Shown here: positions 26,424 through 35,379 of the stretch, piece by piece
How positions within the stretch are numbered: position 1 is the stretch's first letter
Layout: each line of letters opens with the position of its first letter
Assembly (NCBI RefSeq): GCF_014195535.1
Contig: NZ_JACIBY010000006.1
Coordinates: 124,001-188,000 of the forward strand
DNA: 64,000 nt
Reading direction: 5' to 3'
Origin: Runella defluvii
GTDB taxonomy: Bacteria > Bacteroidota > Bacteroidia > Cytophagales > Spirosomataceae
The notes under the pieces: generated by a model
What the model saw: the letters and a program-made list of their open reading frames with translations, nothing else
Databases searched by the model: none
Told to the model about the DNA's origin: nothing
Translations under genes and position numbers: made by a program

Positions 26424-27986
26424 ATGCAACTAAACATTATAAAGAACCTAGGAAAAGCCGCACTTATCGGAGCCGTTCTCATCGGGCCTTCGAGCTGTTC
26501 GGATTTCTTGAGCGAACAAGCCCCTTCAAACCTTACTCCTGATAACTTCTATACCATTCCAGACCACGCAGAAGCGGCTTTGGCCTCTGTCTATGCTGAC
26601 TTGCGTTTCATGGGCGATGGAGCAGGGATTTTCTCATCAAACTGGCAGTTGTTGGAAGCTCTTACGGGAACTTCAACTACCGAAACGGCGCAAAACTCTG
26701 ACTTGAACAACCTTTACGGGTTGGTTCACGACGGAAACACTGCGCACGTTGTCAACTATTGGAATGGTTTGTACAAAGTAATTGCGCAAGCTAACCAAGT
26801 AATTGATAAAGTACCTGGTATCACGACGATGCCAGATGCGCAGAAAAAGAAGGTATTGGGAGAAGCTCGCTTCTTGAGAGCGACTGCTTACTTCACGGCG
26901 GTACGTTTGTGGGGTGATATTCCATTGGTAACAAAACCTCAAACAGCAAGCTCGGAAGATTTCCAACCAGGCCGTGCACCACAAGAAGAAATTTACAAGC
27001 TTATTGTAGATGACCTTGTAGCAGCAGAAGGTGCTGGTTTGGCTTGGATGGATGCCAGCGGACGCGCTAACTTGGCGGCGGTAAAAGCACAGTTGTCTCG
27101 CGTATATCTAACAATGGCTGGCTTCCCACTTAGCAAAGGTGCGTCTCACTATAAACTAGCGGCAGACAAAGCGTTGGAAGTAATCACTTACGCTAATGCA
27201 AACCCTGGAACGATTAACCTCTTCACAACCTACGAGGACGTTCACAAGGAAAGCACAAAGAACCGTATTGAGCACCTTTTCATGCTTCAATACAACACGT
27301 CGGTAGCTGGTAACCCAATGGACAATATGTTCCCCAACTTCAAACCTGTAACCTACAACGGTCCATCAGGAACAGGAAGTACGGTACCTACTTCGTTCTT
27401 CTACAAGTCGTATGAAGCAGGTGACTTGCGTGCCAAAGACCAAGACGGGTATTTCTACACTACGTATTTTACCAACGGAAACGGTGCTCGTTTCGACTTG
27501 GGTGCCCCTTATATCTTCAAGCACTTCAACCGGACAGCAAACGGAACTTCTGGTACAGCAGGTACTCGTCAAAACAACTTGAACGTGCCTCAAATCCGCT
27601 ACGCCGAAGTATTGTTGATTTTTGCTGAGGCTCAAAACGAACTAGGAGCGCCTACACAAGCGGCTTACGATGCCTTCAAACGCATCAGAGATCGTGCCCA
27701 ACTTACGACTCCTGCACTTGGTACTTATACGCAAACTACTTTCCGCGAGGCGGTTTGGAGAGAGCGTTGGCACGAGTTGTGCTATGAGCAAATCACATGG
27801 TTTGACATGGTACGTCTTCGTAAAGTATATAACGAGAAGACAAACGGTTTCGACAACTTCGTTGGTCACGTAAACCTAAGCTCGAACCAAGCTTTGCAAG
27901 AAAAACACTTGTTGTTGCCGTTAGGAAAGCAAGAAATGCTTAACAACCCTAACTTGAAACCACAAAACCCAGGTTATCCTAACTAG
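26424..27986 (+). CDS. SusD/RagB-like nutrient-binding lipoprotein
   Basis: Surface lipoprotein of 520 residues that caps the SusC-type transporter and delivers its ligand. Started at the ATG at 26424 it has a lipoprotein signal ending IGPSSC; an ATG at 26412 adds four residues. Typical features: SDFLSEQAPSNLTPDNFYT at the mature N-terminus, tetratricopeptide-like helices (EARFLRATAYFTAVRLWGDIPLV), and the C-terminal block RYAEVLLIFAEAQNEL, ERWHELCYEQITWFDMVRL and LLPLGKQEMLNNPNLKPQNPGY. It is cotranscribed with SusC and followed by two strong hairpins, so the operon ends here. Ligand not determinable. Confidence 0.95.
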   Translation: MQLNIIKNLGKAALIGAVLIGPSSCSDFLSEQAPSNLTPDNFYTIPDHAEAALASVYADLRFMGDGAGIFSSNWQLLEALTGTSTTETAQNSDLNNLYGLVHDGNTAHVVNYWNGLYKVIAQANQVIDKVPGITTMPDAQKKKVLGEARFLRATAYFTAVRLWGDIPLVTKPQTASSEDFQPGRAPQEEIYKLIVDDLVAAEGAGLAWMDASGRANLAAVKAQLSRVYLTMAGFPLSKGASHYKLAADKALEVITYANANPGTINLFTTYEDVHKESTKNRIEHLFMLQYNTSVAGNPMDNMFPNFKPVTYNGPSGTGSTVPTSFFYKSYEAGDLRAKDQDGYFYTTYFTNGNGARFDLGAPYIFKHFNRTANGTSGTAGTRQNNLNVPQIRYAEVLLIFAEAQNELGAPTQAAYDAFKRIRDRAQLTTPALGTYTQTTFREAVWRERWHELCYEQITWFDMVRLRKVYNEKTNGFDNFVGHVNLSSNQALQEKHLLLPLGKQEMLNNPNLKPQNPGYPN

Positions 27987-27996
27987 GAATCTGGCA

Positions 27997-28029
27997 AACT
28001 TCCCGAAAGTTGAAAACTTTCGGGAAGTT
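27997..28029. terminator. Perfect 15-bp hairpin after susD
   Basis: AACTTCCCGAAAGTT (27997-28011) pairs perfectly with 28015-28029, leaving a 3-nt loop. It lies 10 bp after the susD stop. It lacks a T-run and precedes a classical terminator. Confidence 0.65.
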
Positions 28030-28032
28030 GTT

Positions 28033-28070
28033 AAAAAGCTCCAATCGCCAAAACGATTGGAGCTTTTTTT
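28033..28070 (+). terminator. Strong rho-independent terminator of susCD
   Basis: A 15-bp stem (AAAAAGCTCCAATCG at 28033-28047 with its complement at 28054-28068) and a 6-nt loop lead into a T-run. The A-rich 5' arm makes it work for the convergent gene too. Confidence 0.85.
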
Positions 28071-28078
28071 ATGGGCAG

Positions 28079-30133
28079 TTATTCAATAACGCATTGCGTA
28101 AACACGCTGGTTTTCCAATCCATCTTCCAGCCTTTCACAGGTCTAGGCTTACGAGACAGGTTCAGAAGCAGTGGTTTTTCGGTGTATTTGGTGGGCATAA
28201 AACGCCGTGCAAAATTGCTAGGCGCCCCATCAATCAATTTCATTTTGACGTTGGTCCAATTAAATTCAACAAACTGTAAAAACTGCTCTACGTTGCGCTG
28301 AATCGTCGCATCGCCATCGTAGCGGTACGCAGTTACGTACGATGAAGTTTCGTTGGCAGCCGTAAATGTCGTGTGTGATTCTAGGTAATTGTTGCCCGTA
28401 AAATTCTTAAACTCATACCGTTCTCCCGCCTGAACGGTCGCTTCATCCGTCAATTGTTTTTGGTTAACGAACCAATTAAAACGCCACAGAATATCCGTCG
28501 CTTGGCACTTATCAACAATAAACCCATTGTACAACATATCGGTATTTTTAAACCTATTTTCTCGACTTTCAAAAATTCCACGGCTATCGTTGTCTTGCGT
28601 AATACTTCCAATTTTAGCATTTCCCATCGCAAAAATTACTCCTGAGCCATTTCCAATGTGTAATTTATCAATCGTCAAATCGGCACTCAATGGCTGAACA
28701 TAATTACGTTTGGCAGGAATATGACTAATGAACGTCCCCACTCGGTGCCGACCATCGGGTACATTGGGAAAGCCAAAGTAATAGCCATCGCCGTGGAGTT
28801 TGATGCGAACGTCCGTTTCGATGGAATCAAATAGGGCTCCCGTAATGCCTTTGTTGAGCCATAAACCTGTTATATCGCTGATGGAAGATTCGCTCATAAA
28901 CACTTTATTGGTGTTCTGAATCCGCAATTTTTTGACTCGAAAACTACTCTTCGGGCTTTTAAACGATGTCCACGTATGTTTGGAACCAACCCACGACAAG
29001 TTTTTTCGTAGCATGGTTGGGTACGCTTTTTCATCGGTCACCGCAGGCTTTCTAAGAACCCCATCCATCACGTAGTTGTCAATCAGTACGTTATTGACTG
29101 CCTGGGTGTATAAAATCAACGAACAAGGGTATTTGGCATACAGGTTTTTAATGTAGAGGGTATCTTTTCGCTTATGAACTTGCGGATCTACTTGGTTCTC
29201 AAACGTGAAGGTATAAAACGATTTTTCAATCGGCGCGTCGCCCCAAGGTTCATTATCTTGCAGGGCATACAGCGAGTCTATCACCACCGAACGATGTGCT
29301 CCTTTGACGTTGAAACCCCACACCGCAAATCCATCATTCTGGATATTGAGCCCGTTATAACCATTGATTTCTCGAAATGCTTTTACCAAAACACGGCGGT
29401 ATCCTTCGTCCATTTCATCGTTATGTGTGACAATGTTCACACCGCACATCGGCATATTTTGGATGGTCAACGAGCCAATTTCCAAACGAGAAGTCGCACG
29501 ATTAGACGGCGCTACAATGGTCAAAAACGCATTTCCTCCTTCGTTCAAAGGTTGTGTAATTTGTGCTTTTTTGACATTTCCATCCAAAAACACACCCCCT
29601 GAAAGCGTAAGCTCAGTAATATCTTGCAGTTCTAAGATTTTGACGACTTTCACCCCACTTTGTGCTTGCAGGGTCGTATTTTGAAAATGCAACCGTAATC
29701 GCTGCGGCGACCATAGCGCATCGGGGGTTAACACCATTGGGGCAATGACATAGACTTTAGGCCCAAAATTTACCCGTTCGCTCACTTTCACGGCCTCCAG
29801 CAAAGCGCCGTTGATTGTCACCATCGACTTGTCCAAAAACCAATCAAGGTGCACTCCTGCGCTGGGGTCAAATTGGCGTTTGAATCGTCCCTGCACCGCT
29901 CGGTTAGCGCTTTCCAGCACCGTTCCACCGTTGGCGGGAGAGTCTTTGTCGCTAGGGTCGTAGCGCCATTCTCCTTCTTTGCCCACATCGGTCACTAAAT
30001 ATGTTTTTTGAGACGAGGGAGTCTTCAGCGCAAGCATAGCCCGTAACGTAGTTCGTTCGGTCTGTGCCCACGCAGGGGTACAAAACAGCATCCATCCCAA
30101 CATCCACCCCACAACAATATAACTTTTTGGCAT
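28079..30133 (-). CDS. Large secreted protein, probable beta-helix fold
   Basis: Protein of 684 residues started at the ATG at 30133, which gives a signal peptide (MPKSYIVVGWMLGWMLFCTPAWAQ); the ATG at 30190 adds 19 unlike residues. I do not recognise a named family. Short repeating strands with isoleucine and asparagine ladders (LDGNVKKAQIT, SLTIQNMPMCGVNIVTHND, NGLNIQNDGFAVWGFNVKGAHRSVVIDSLYA-like turns, LRIQNTNKVFMSESSISDITG) suggest a parallel beta-helix as in polysaccharide lyases and surface adhesins. The N-terminal YLVTDVGKEGEWRYDPSDKDSPANGG resembles the start of pectate-lyase-superfamily beta-helix proteins. It is convergent with susCD. Lyase activity is possible but no catalytic residues are evident. 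Confidence 0.6.
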   Translation of the reverse strand: MPKSYIVVGWMLGWMLFCTPAWAQTERTTLRAMLALKTPSSQKTYLVTDVGKEGEWRYDPSDKDSPANGGTVLESANRAVQGRFKRQFDPSAGVHLDWFLDKSMVTINGALLEAVKVSERVNFGPKVYVIAPMVLTPDALWSPQRLRLHFQNTTLQAQSGVKVVKILELQDITELTLSGGVFLDGNVKKAQITQPLNEGGNAFLTIVAPSNRATSRLEIGSLTIQNMPMCGVNIVTHNDEMDEGYRRVLVKAFREINGYNGLNIQNDGFAVWGFNVKGAHRSVVIDSLYALQDNEPWGDAPIEKSFYTFTFENQVDPQVHKRKDTLYIKNLYAKYPCSLILYTQAVNNVLIDNYVMDGVLRKPAVTDEKAYPTMLRKNLSWVGSKHTWTSFKSPKSSFRVKKLRIQNTNKVFMSESSISDITGLWLNKGITGALFDSIETDVRIKLHGDGYYFGFPNVPDGRHRVGTFISHIPAKRNYVQPLSADLTIDKLHIGNGSGVIFAMGNAKIGSITQDNDSRGIFESRENRFKNTDMLYNGFIVDKCQATDILWRFNWFVNQKQLTDEATVQAGERYEFKNFTGNNYLESHTTFTAANETSSYVTAYRYDGDATIQRNVEQFLQFVEFNWTNVKMKLIDGAPSNFARRFMPTKYTEKPLLLNLSRKPRPVKGWKMDWKTSVFTQCVIE

Positions 30134-30213
30134 CACGGTAGTCTTTTCTTTTAGAACTCCAAAATGCCAAAAAATTATCTGTAAAAGCAAAAAAAAGGGA
30201 GCAATGGACTAAT

Positions 30214-30438
30214 TTACCACCCAAATATTTCAACAGCAGCGTACATGACGAGGCATATTCCAATGGTAGTGAGCGAATACATGACGCCATTAAACGAGTG
30301 GCCCGTCATATACAAAATGTACTGAAGAATAAATCCGCCGCCCAAAATCGCGGCTCCGACTCCGCCAATGACAAAGCCTTTCTTTCGGCGTTTGGCGTAA
30401 TACGCTTCTTTTTCGGTAGAAGAATTAAAGGTTTTCAT
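30214..30438 (-). CDS. Small membrane protein, two helices
   Basis: Short 74-residue protein starting at ATG 30438. A charged N-terminus (KEAYYAKRRKKG) precedes two hydrophobic segments, about 21-43 (FVIGGVGAAILGGGFILQYILYM) and 50-72 (GVMYSLTTIGICLVMYAAVEIFGW). Positively charged residues before helix 1 suggest that both ends lie in the cytoplasm. Family and role unknown. It stands between two unrelated minus-strand genes. Confidence 0.6.
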   Translation of the reverse strand: MKTFNSSTEKEAYYAKRRKKGFVIGGVGAAILGGGFILQYILYMTGHSFNGVMYSLTTIGICLVMYAAVEIFGW

Positions 30439-30575
30439 CGTAAACAGGTTTAGAAATATACAATTAAATCCAATTATTGTACAAATAAAATGATTTATGT
30501 CAATTCCATTACTCGTCGAAATGGCGGTGTTAACGCCTCTTACGAAGAGCCCTGCGATAAAAATGGGCTATTTTT

Positions 30576-30662
30576 AGTGTTGAGTGGAGAGTGCAGACGG
30601 GGTCGCCCGTGCGATGTCGAATAAAAATCCCATTCGACATTCTACACTCTCCACTCGACACT
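30576..30662. repeat. Nested 87-bp inverted repeat after the NHL gene
   Basis: Outer arms of 18 bp (30576-30593 and 30645-30662) pair with one wobble; inner arms ATGTCGAAT (30614-30622) and its inverse (30632-30640) pair perfectly. The element begins 6 bp after the NHL-protein stop on the minus strand. It could be a REP-like element, a small non-autonomous mobile relic, or a large terminator. No clear target-site duplication was seen. Confidence 0.55.
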
Positions 30663-30668
30663 CTATTA

Positions 30669-31736
30669 TCAGATTCTTGCAAGCTTCACTGGATACGTCT
30701 GTTTGGCATTCCACTGACAGATGTAGATATTTTCGTCGTTGTCGATACACACATCGTGGCAGTGCATCAAAATCCCGTCAACCGCAGCTTTGTCTTGCAC
30801 CATCAATTGCAGTTGCCCGTTACGGTATTCGGGTTTGGTTCCTCCTGGATTTGAGATGACTTTGTCATTTTTATCCAAAATTGTCACAAAACCTGAGTTA
30901 GGAGTCTGGTTTAAATACCGCAAACGCGACCAACATACCCCTGCATACAATGTATCGCCATGAATTACGGGGCGACACACATAGGCTCCTGGCAAAAAGA
31001 TGGTTGACAAGTATTTCCCATCTAATGTAAAGCGTTTGAAGGCATTGTGCGCGCGCGAAGTAATCAATAACGTCGGGTTCGATTTATTGCGGTAATCGAC
31101 GGTGATTCCGTGAGCGGTCGAAAATTGTCCATCTTCGTCGCCCGAGCCACCAAATTTCCGAATAAACTCCCCTTTTGAAGTGTATTGCAAAATCCACTGC
31201 GAGCCATATCCGTCTGCCACGTAGATGTCGCCCGTTGGGCCAACGGCGGTTTCAGTAGGCAAAAACTTATCTTCGGGCTTGTAAGCCCCTACTTTGGATG
31301 GGTGTTCAATCGTCATCAAAACTTTCCCTTTCAAGTCGGTTTTGGTCACTTTTCCAGAGTTAGGATCACAGATAAACAAAAATTCTTCACCGTTGGCATT
31401 CCAGAGCGTAAGGCCGTGCCCGCCAGGGTATTCGTGCCCCCAGCTTTCTAGTAATTTACCCGAACGGTCATACACCAAAATATTATTTTTGGTCTCGTCC
31501 GTTACCATAATAAGCCTTCCTTTGCTGTCCATGACCATTTCATGGCAGTTTTTAACGGGAAATTGCGCGGCATCAAGTTTGCCCCAGCCTGCCTGAATTT
31601 TGTAGCGGTGGCTACCGTGGCCAACAATGTCACCGTCGGCGGCACTGGCCATAGAAGAAGTTGATAAAATCGAAGGAGCGAGCAGCGTAGTGGCTGTTGC
31701 TTTCATAAAATCGCGACGTGAGCTAGAAAGGTTCAT
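30669..31736 (-). CDS. Tat-exported NHL-repeat beta-propeller protein
   Basis: Protein of 355 residues with a textbook Tat signal (SRRDFMKATATTLLAPS, residues 6-22). The mature part is a six-bladed NHL-type propeller, seen in recurring blades such as HEMVMDSKGRLIMVTDETKNNILVYDRSG, PTGDIYVADGYGSQWILQYTSKG and AHGITVDYRN, ending with VCIDNDENIYICQW. The family includes the peptidyl-alpha-hydroxyglycine lyase fold and many binding scaffolds. Tat export suggests folding, possibly with a metal, before secretion. No partner gene is adjacent. Function unknown. Confidence 0.8.
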   Translation of the reverse strand: MNLSSSRRDFMKATATTLLAPSILSTSSMASAADGDIVGHGSHRYKIQAGWGKLDAAQFPVKNCHEMVMDSKGRLIMVTDETKNNILVYDRSGKLLESWGHEYPGGHGLTLWNANGEEFLFICDPNSGKVTKTDLKGKVLMTIEHPSKVGAYKPEDKFLPTETAVGPTGDIYVADGYGSQWILQYTSKGEFIRKFGGSGDEDGQFSTAHGITVDYRNKSNPTLLITSRAHNAFKRFTLDGKYLSTIFLPGAYVCRPVIHGDTLYAGVCWSRLRYLNQTPNSGFVTILDKNDKVISNPGGTKPEYRNGQLQLMVQDKAAVDGILMHCHDVCIDNDENIYICQWNAKQTYPVKLARI

Positions 31737-31908
31737 GTGTGTAACGTCTCTTAAATAGTTATCAAAGGGTTTTGTCCTATAAGTGGTTTCGTTTTCGTTT
31801 TTACTAGGTCTTTTTCAAAGAGGTGTCGAATATCTATAAAAAACGAAAGGAAGCATTACCATAAAATCAAAAAACGACCTTCTCCGACTGAAACTCAGAA
31901 GAAGTGCG

Positions 31909-31916
31909 TATTTTTG
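31909..31916 (+). promoter_or_regulatory. Candidate -7 element for glycosyltransferase operon
   Basis: TATTTTTG matches TAnnTTTG, 22 bp before the start codon at 31939. No -33 box is obvious. Confidence 0.3.
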
Positions 31917-31938
31917 CCTCAAAACTATTTCTTTTCTA

Positions 31939-32916
31939 ATGCGTCTTGCATTTACAATCTGTACCCTAAGTCATTTAGCACTGGCCAAAACGATGGCCGA
32001 TAGTTTGGTAAAATACAACCCCGACTACCGTGTGGTGATTGGCCTTTTTGACAAAATCAACGACCGTGATGTTTCGTCCGTCAGTGCGCATACAATCGTT
32101 GAAATTAATGAACAGCAAGTTCCCGATTTTCACAATCTTTTTAACCGATATACTGTTTTCGAGCTGAGTTGTTTGGCCAAACCTTTTATGGCTAGTTGGC
32201 TTTTCAAAACTTATCCCGACGTTGAAAAACTACTCTATTTTGATGCTGACATTCGCCTTTTTGGAGATGTTGCTCCCATCGAAAAAGACCTTGATAATCA
32301 CAGCATTGTCATTACTCCACACGTGGTCACTCCCATCACTGGCGAGGGGGTTCCGCATCTGCGCAGTTTTTTGAATGCGGGCTTGTACAACGGTGGCTTT
32401 TTTGCGCTTCGCCGCTCCGAAGAAACCGCTCGTTTTTTAGCATGGTGGGAAGACCGCGTTTGGCACGAAGGCTATTTCAACTTTGCCGAAGGAATGAACT
32501 GCGACCAGCTATGGCTCAATTATGTTCCGTTGTTTTATCCCAATGCTCTCGTTAGTCAACATTTAGGTTATAATTTGGCTTACTGGAACATGCACGAGCG
32601 AAAAGTGTCACAGAAAAATGCTGGCTTTTGGGTAAACGACACCTTTCCTTTGGTATTTTTTCATTTTAGTGGCTATCGGCTTTCGAGTCCAGACAACTTG
32701 TCTGTTCACCAAGATAGGTTCTCTTTTAATGCTCGTCCCGACGTAAAACCGCTTTTTGACATATACCAAAAGGAACTAACAGCTAATAATGATGCTCATT
32801 TTAAAAGTTTACCAAACGCATATCATAAACCTTCGTATTTTTACCAAAAAAATAAAGCGCTTCGGAGAGTGCTCATTAATGGCTGCCGACGTTTGTTGCG
32901 TTTACTCGACGCCTAA
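31939..32916 (+). CDS. Glycosyltransferase, GT8-like fold
   Basis: Cytosolic glycosyltransferase of 325 residues. The N-terminus (FTICTLSHLALAKTMADSLVKYNP) and the metal/nucleotide-binding motif LLYFDADIRLFGD (DxD) are those of GT-A enzymes of the GT8-like group. The block FLNAGLYNGGFFALRRS follows, as does the C-terminal FFHFSGYRLS region. Donor and acceptor sugars are not predictable. It is first in a run of three same-direction genes (gaps 34 and 14 bp) with a family 2 glycosyltransferase and an M28 peptidase, possibly for a cell-surface glycan. Confidence 0.82.
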   Translation: MRLAFTICTLSHLALAKTMADSLVKYNPDYRVVIGLFDKINDRDVSSVSAHTIVEINEQQVPDFHNLFNRYTVFELSCLAKPFMASWLFKTYPDVEKLLYFDADIRLFGDVAPIEKDLDNHSIVITPHVVTPITGEGVPHLRSFLNAGLYNGGFFALRRSEETARFLAWWEDRVWHEGYFNFAEGMNCDQLWLNYVPLFYPNALVSQHLGYNLAYWNMHERKVSQKNAGFWVNDTFPLVFFHFSGYRLSSPDNLSVHQDRFSFNARPDVKPLFDIYQKELTANNDAHFKSLPNAYHKPSYFYQKNKALRRVLINGCRRLLRLLDA

Positions 32917-32950
32917 TTAAACTCTGTTCTAACCCTCGATATTCGACTTT

Positions 32951-33967
32951 ATGCCCAGCCATCAACAGCTGATTTCGGTTGCAATGTGTACATACAACGG
33001 TGCAAGATTTGTAACGGAACAGCTGGAAAGCATTCAAAATCAGACTTTACTTCCCAACGAACTTGTCGTTTGTGATGATGGTTCGACGGACAACACCCTT
33101 GCCTTGGTCGAACAATTTGCAAAAAAAGCCCCCTTTCCCGTCCGTATTTTCCAAAACGAACATCAACTAGGCGTAACCAAAAACTTTGAAAAGGCATTGA
33201 CCCATTGCCAAGGTAATCTTCTTTTTTTAGCCGATCAAGACGATTGTTGGACACCCGAAAAAGTAGCCCATTTATCAAAAGTCTTCAGTGAAAACCCTTC
33301 CGTAAATGTTGTTTTTTCGGATGCTCTTTTGGTAGATGAATATACTCATTCCCTCCAAAAGCACTTTTGGGAAGTTGTTCGCTTTGGCACCCCTCAACAG
33401 GAACAATGGAAACAGGGACGAAGTATCGAGGTATTGCTCGTCGGCAACCGCGTTGCGGGTTGTACGATGGCCGTACGCAAATCGTTCGTGGACATGATTT
33501 TACCCTTCCCTACCGATATTTCAGCGTTTTTACACGATACTTGGATGGCTTTCATCGCCTCTATCCTGAATCAAATTCAATTCATTCCAGAAGTCCTTAT
33601 CCATTATCGGCAACACAATTCTCAGCAAGTAGGCACCCAACAGAAGAATGGCCAATCGGTTACGTTGAGCAATCGTTTTTCTCGCCCGCATAGCACTAAA
33701 CTCGCTCCGCTTCAAAAACAAGCCGAAGAACTTCAGAAGGTGTATGCTCATTTGGCTCGAATCATTCCAGCTACGCATCCTAACCTGCAAGTGGTTGCCG
33801 CAAAATTGCATTTTCTCAACGTACGCGCCCATTTACCCGACAATCGTTTTCGACGAATTTGGCCGACGTTACAGCAATGGAAGAAAGGGAATTACCATCG
33901 TTTTGCCGACCAAGATGCGACTACGACGGGAATTCTTTTGACAGCGCTAGGAGACATATTGGAATAG
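32951..33967 (+). CDS. Glycosyltransferase family 2
   Basis: GT2 enzyme of 338 residues. The nucleotide-sugar site is visible as ISVAMCTYNGARFVTEQLES near the N-terminus, then LVVCDDGSTDNT (about 38-49) and the metal site LADQDDCWTPEKV (about 95-107). Such proteins add rhamnose or other sugars to surface polysaccharides. The C-terminal 100 residues are less conserved and lack membrane helices. It is cotranscribed with the GT8-like gene upstream and the M28 peptidase gene downstream. Confidence 0.88.
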   Translation: MPSHQQLISVAMCTYNGARFVTEQLESIQNQTLLPNELVVCDDGSTDNTLALVEQFAKKAPFPVRIFQNEHQLGVTKNFEKALTHCQGNLLFLADQDDCWTPEKVAHLSKVFSENPSVNVVFSDALLVDEYTHSLQKHFWEVVRFGTPQQEQWKQGRSIEVLLVGNRVAGCTMAVRKSFVDMILPFPTDISAFLHDTWMAFIASILNQIQFIPEVLIHYRQHNSQQVGTQQKNGQSVTLSNRFSRPHSTKLAPLQKQAEELQKVYAHLARIIPATHPNLQVVAAKLHFLNVRAHLPDNRFRRIWPTLQQWKKGNYHRFADQDATTTGILLTALGDILE

Positions 33968-33981
33968 AATGTATTTTTGTG

Positions 33982-35379
33982 ATGAATCACATCATCAACC
34001 TTCTAACCAACCACCCATTGAAAAAACTTGTTTTACTCCTGCTTTTGGCTGGTAGTTCACTAGCTCAAACCCGCGAAGATTCGGTCATCATTCGCAAAAT
34101 TTACAACGAAACACTCACCAACGGCCAAGGCTACGAATGGCTCCGCTACCTCTGTAAGCAAGTAGGCCCCCGCCTCAGTGGTTCCGAAGGGGCTAAAAAA
34201 GCGGTGGTTTATACCCAACAGCTTATGCAAAAGCAGGGGTTTGACCGCGTGTTTTTGCAGGATGTCAAAGTCCCTCATTGGGTACGCGGCAAAAAAGAAG
34301 AAGCGTACATTCACGTAGGTAAACAAAAAATTAGCGTTCCCATTGCTGCCCTCGGCGGGTCGATTGCGACTTCGGCGAAAGGCGTTGAAGCCGAAGTAAT
34401 TGAAGTGAAAAGCTTTCAGCAATTACGGGAATTGGGCAAAGAAAAAGTCAAAGGAAAGATTGTCTTTTTTAATCGCCCGATGGATCCAACCAAACTCAAC
34501 ACGTTTGAAGCTTACGGAAGTGCGGTTGAACAACGCGCCAACGGAGCCAGCGAAGCGGGGAATTTGGGGGCTGTAGGTGCAATTGTCCGTTCTGTGAGTA
34601 CTGTGCAAGACGATTTTCCGCACACGGGAAGTATGCGTTATGCCACAGGCGCTCCCCTTATTCCAACGGCGGCAATCAGCACAAATGCCGCTAACCTGCT
34701 CAGTGACAAGCTCAAAGAGAGCCCAACGCTGACGTTTTATTTCCGTCAAAATTGCGAAACGTTACCCGATGCTGACTCTCACAACGTGGTAGGTGAAATA
34801 AAAGGGAGTGAGTTTCCCGATGAAATTATCGTCGTAGGCGGCCATTTAGATTCGTGGGATTTGGCCGAAGGCGCCCACGACGACGGCGCAGGCTGCGTAC
34901 AATCCATTGAAGTGCTGCGAGTATTGAAAGCCATTGGTTACAAGCCCAAACGCACGATTCGCGCGGTGATGTTTATGAACGAAGAAAATGGCCTACGCGG
35001 AGGAGTAAAATACGCGGATTTGGCCAAACAAAACAATGAAAAGCACATTGCGGCGGTAGAGTCTGACAACGGAGGCTTTACGCCAAAAGGTTTTGGGGTC
35101 GTAGGCCGTCCAGACCAAAAAGCTAAAATCCAAACGTGGAAAGAGTTGCTTGCGCCCTATAGTTTGCACGAAATTGGCCCAGGAGGCGGTGGCGCAGACA
35201 TTGGTCCATTGGCACAATCAGGAACTGTATTATTTGGCTATAAACCTGATTCTCAGCGGTATTTTGATGTACACCACGCTCCCAACGATAACTTTGAAAA
35301 CGTAAACAAACGCGAGCTAGACCTTGGTAGTGCTTCTATGGCAGCCATTATTTATTTATTGGATAAATACGGGATTTAG
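33982..35379 (+). CDS. M28-family zinc aminopeptidase/carboxypeptidase (secreted)
   Basis: Secreted peptidase of 465 residues started at the ATG at 33982, which opens a signal peptide (LKKLVLLLLLAGSSLAQT). An in-frame start at 33859 would overlap the preceding glycosyltransferase gene by over 100 bp and lacks a signal, so I rejected it. A PA-like region spans about 100-250. The two-zinc site is complete: His288 in GGHLDSWD, bridging Asp300 in HDDGAG, Glu334/Glu335 in MNEENG, Asp362 in ESDNGGF and His432 in HHAPNDNF. The family includes carboxypeptidase Q and aminopeptidases. Its stop codon overlaps that of the convergent DUF1501 gene by sharing TTAG. Confidence 0.9.
   Translation: MNHIINLLTNHPLKKLVLLLLLAGSSLAQTREDSVIIRKIYNETLTNGQGYEWLRYLCKQVGPRLSGSEGAKKAVVYTQQLMQKQGFDRVFLQDVKVPHWVRGKKEEAYIHVGKQKISVPIAALGGSIATSAKGVEAEVIEVKSFQQLRELGKEKVKGKIVFFNRPMDPTKLNTFEAYGSAVEQRANGASEAGNLGAVGAIVRSVSTVQDDFPHTGSMRYATGAPLIPTAAISTNAANLLSDKLKESPTLTFYFRQNCETLPDADSHNVVGEIKGSEFPDEIIVVGGHLDSWDLAEGAHDDGAGCVQSIEVLRVLKAIGYKPKRTIRAVMFMNEENGLRGGVKYADLAKQNNEKHIAAVESDNGGFTPKGFGVVGRPDQKAKIQTWKELLAPYSLHEIGPGGGGADIGPLAQSGTVLFGYKPDSQRYFDVHHAPNDNFENVNKRELDLGSASMAAIIYLLDKYGI

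Noticed and set aside
33859-33981. Longer N-terminus for the M28 peptidase
   Set aside because: It would overlap the glycosyltransferase gene by over 100 bp and would bury the signal peptide; the ATG at 33982 is better.
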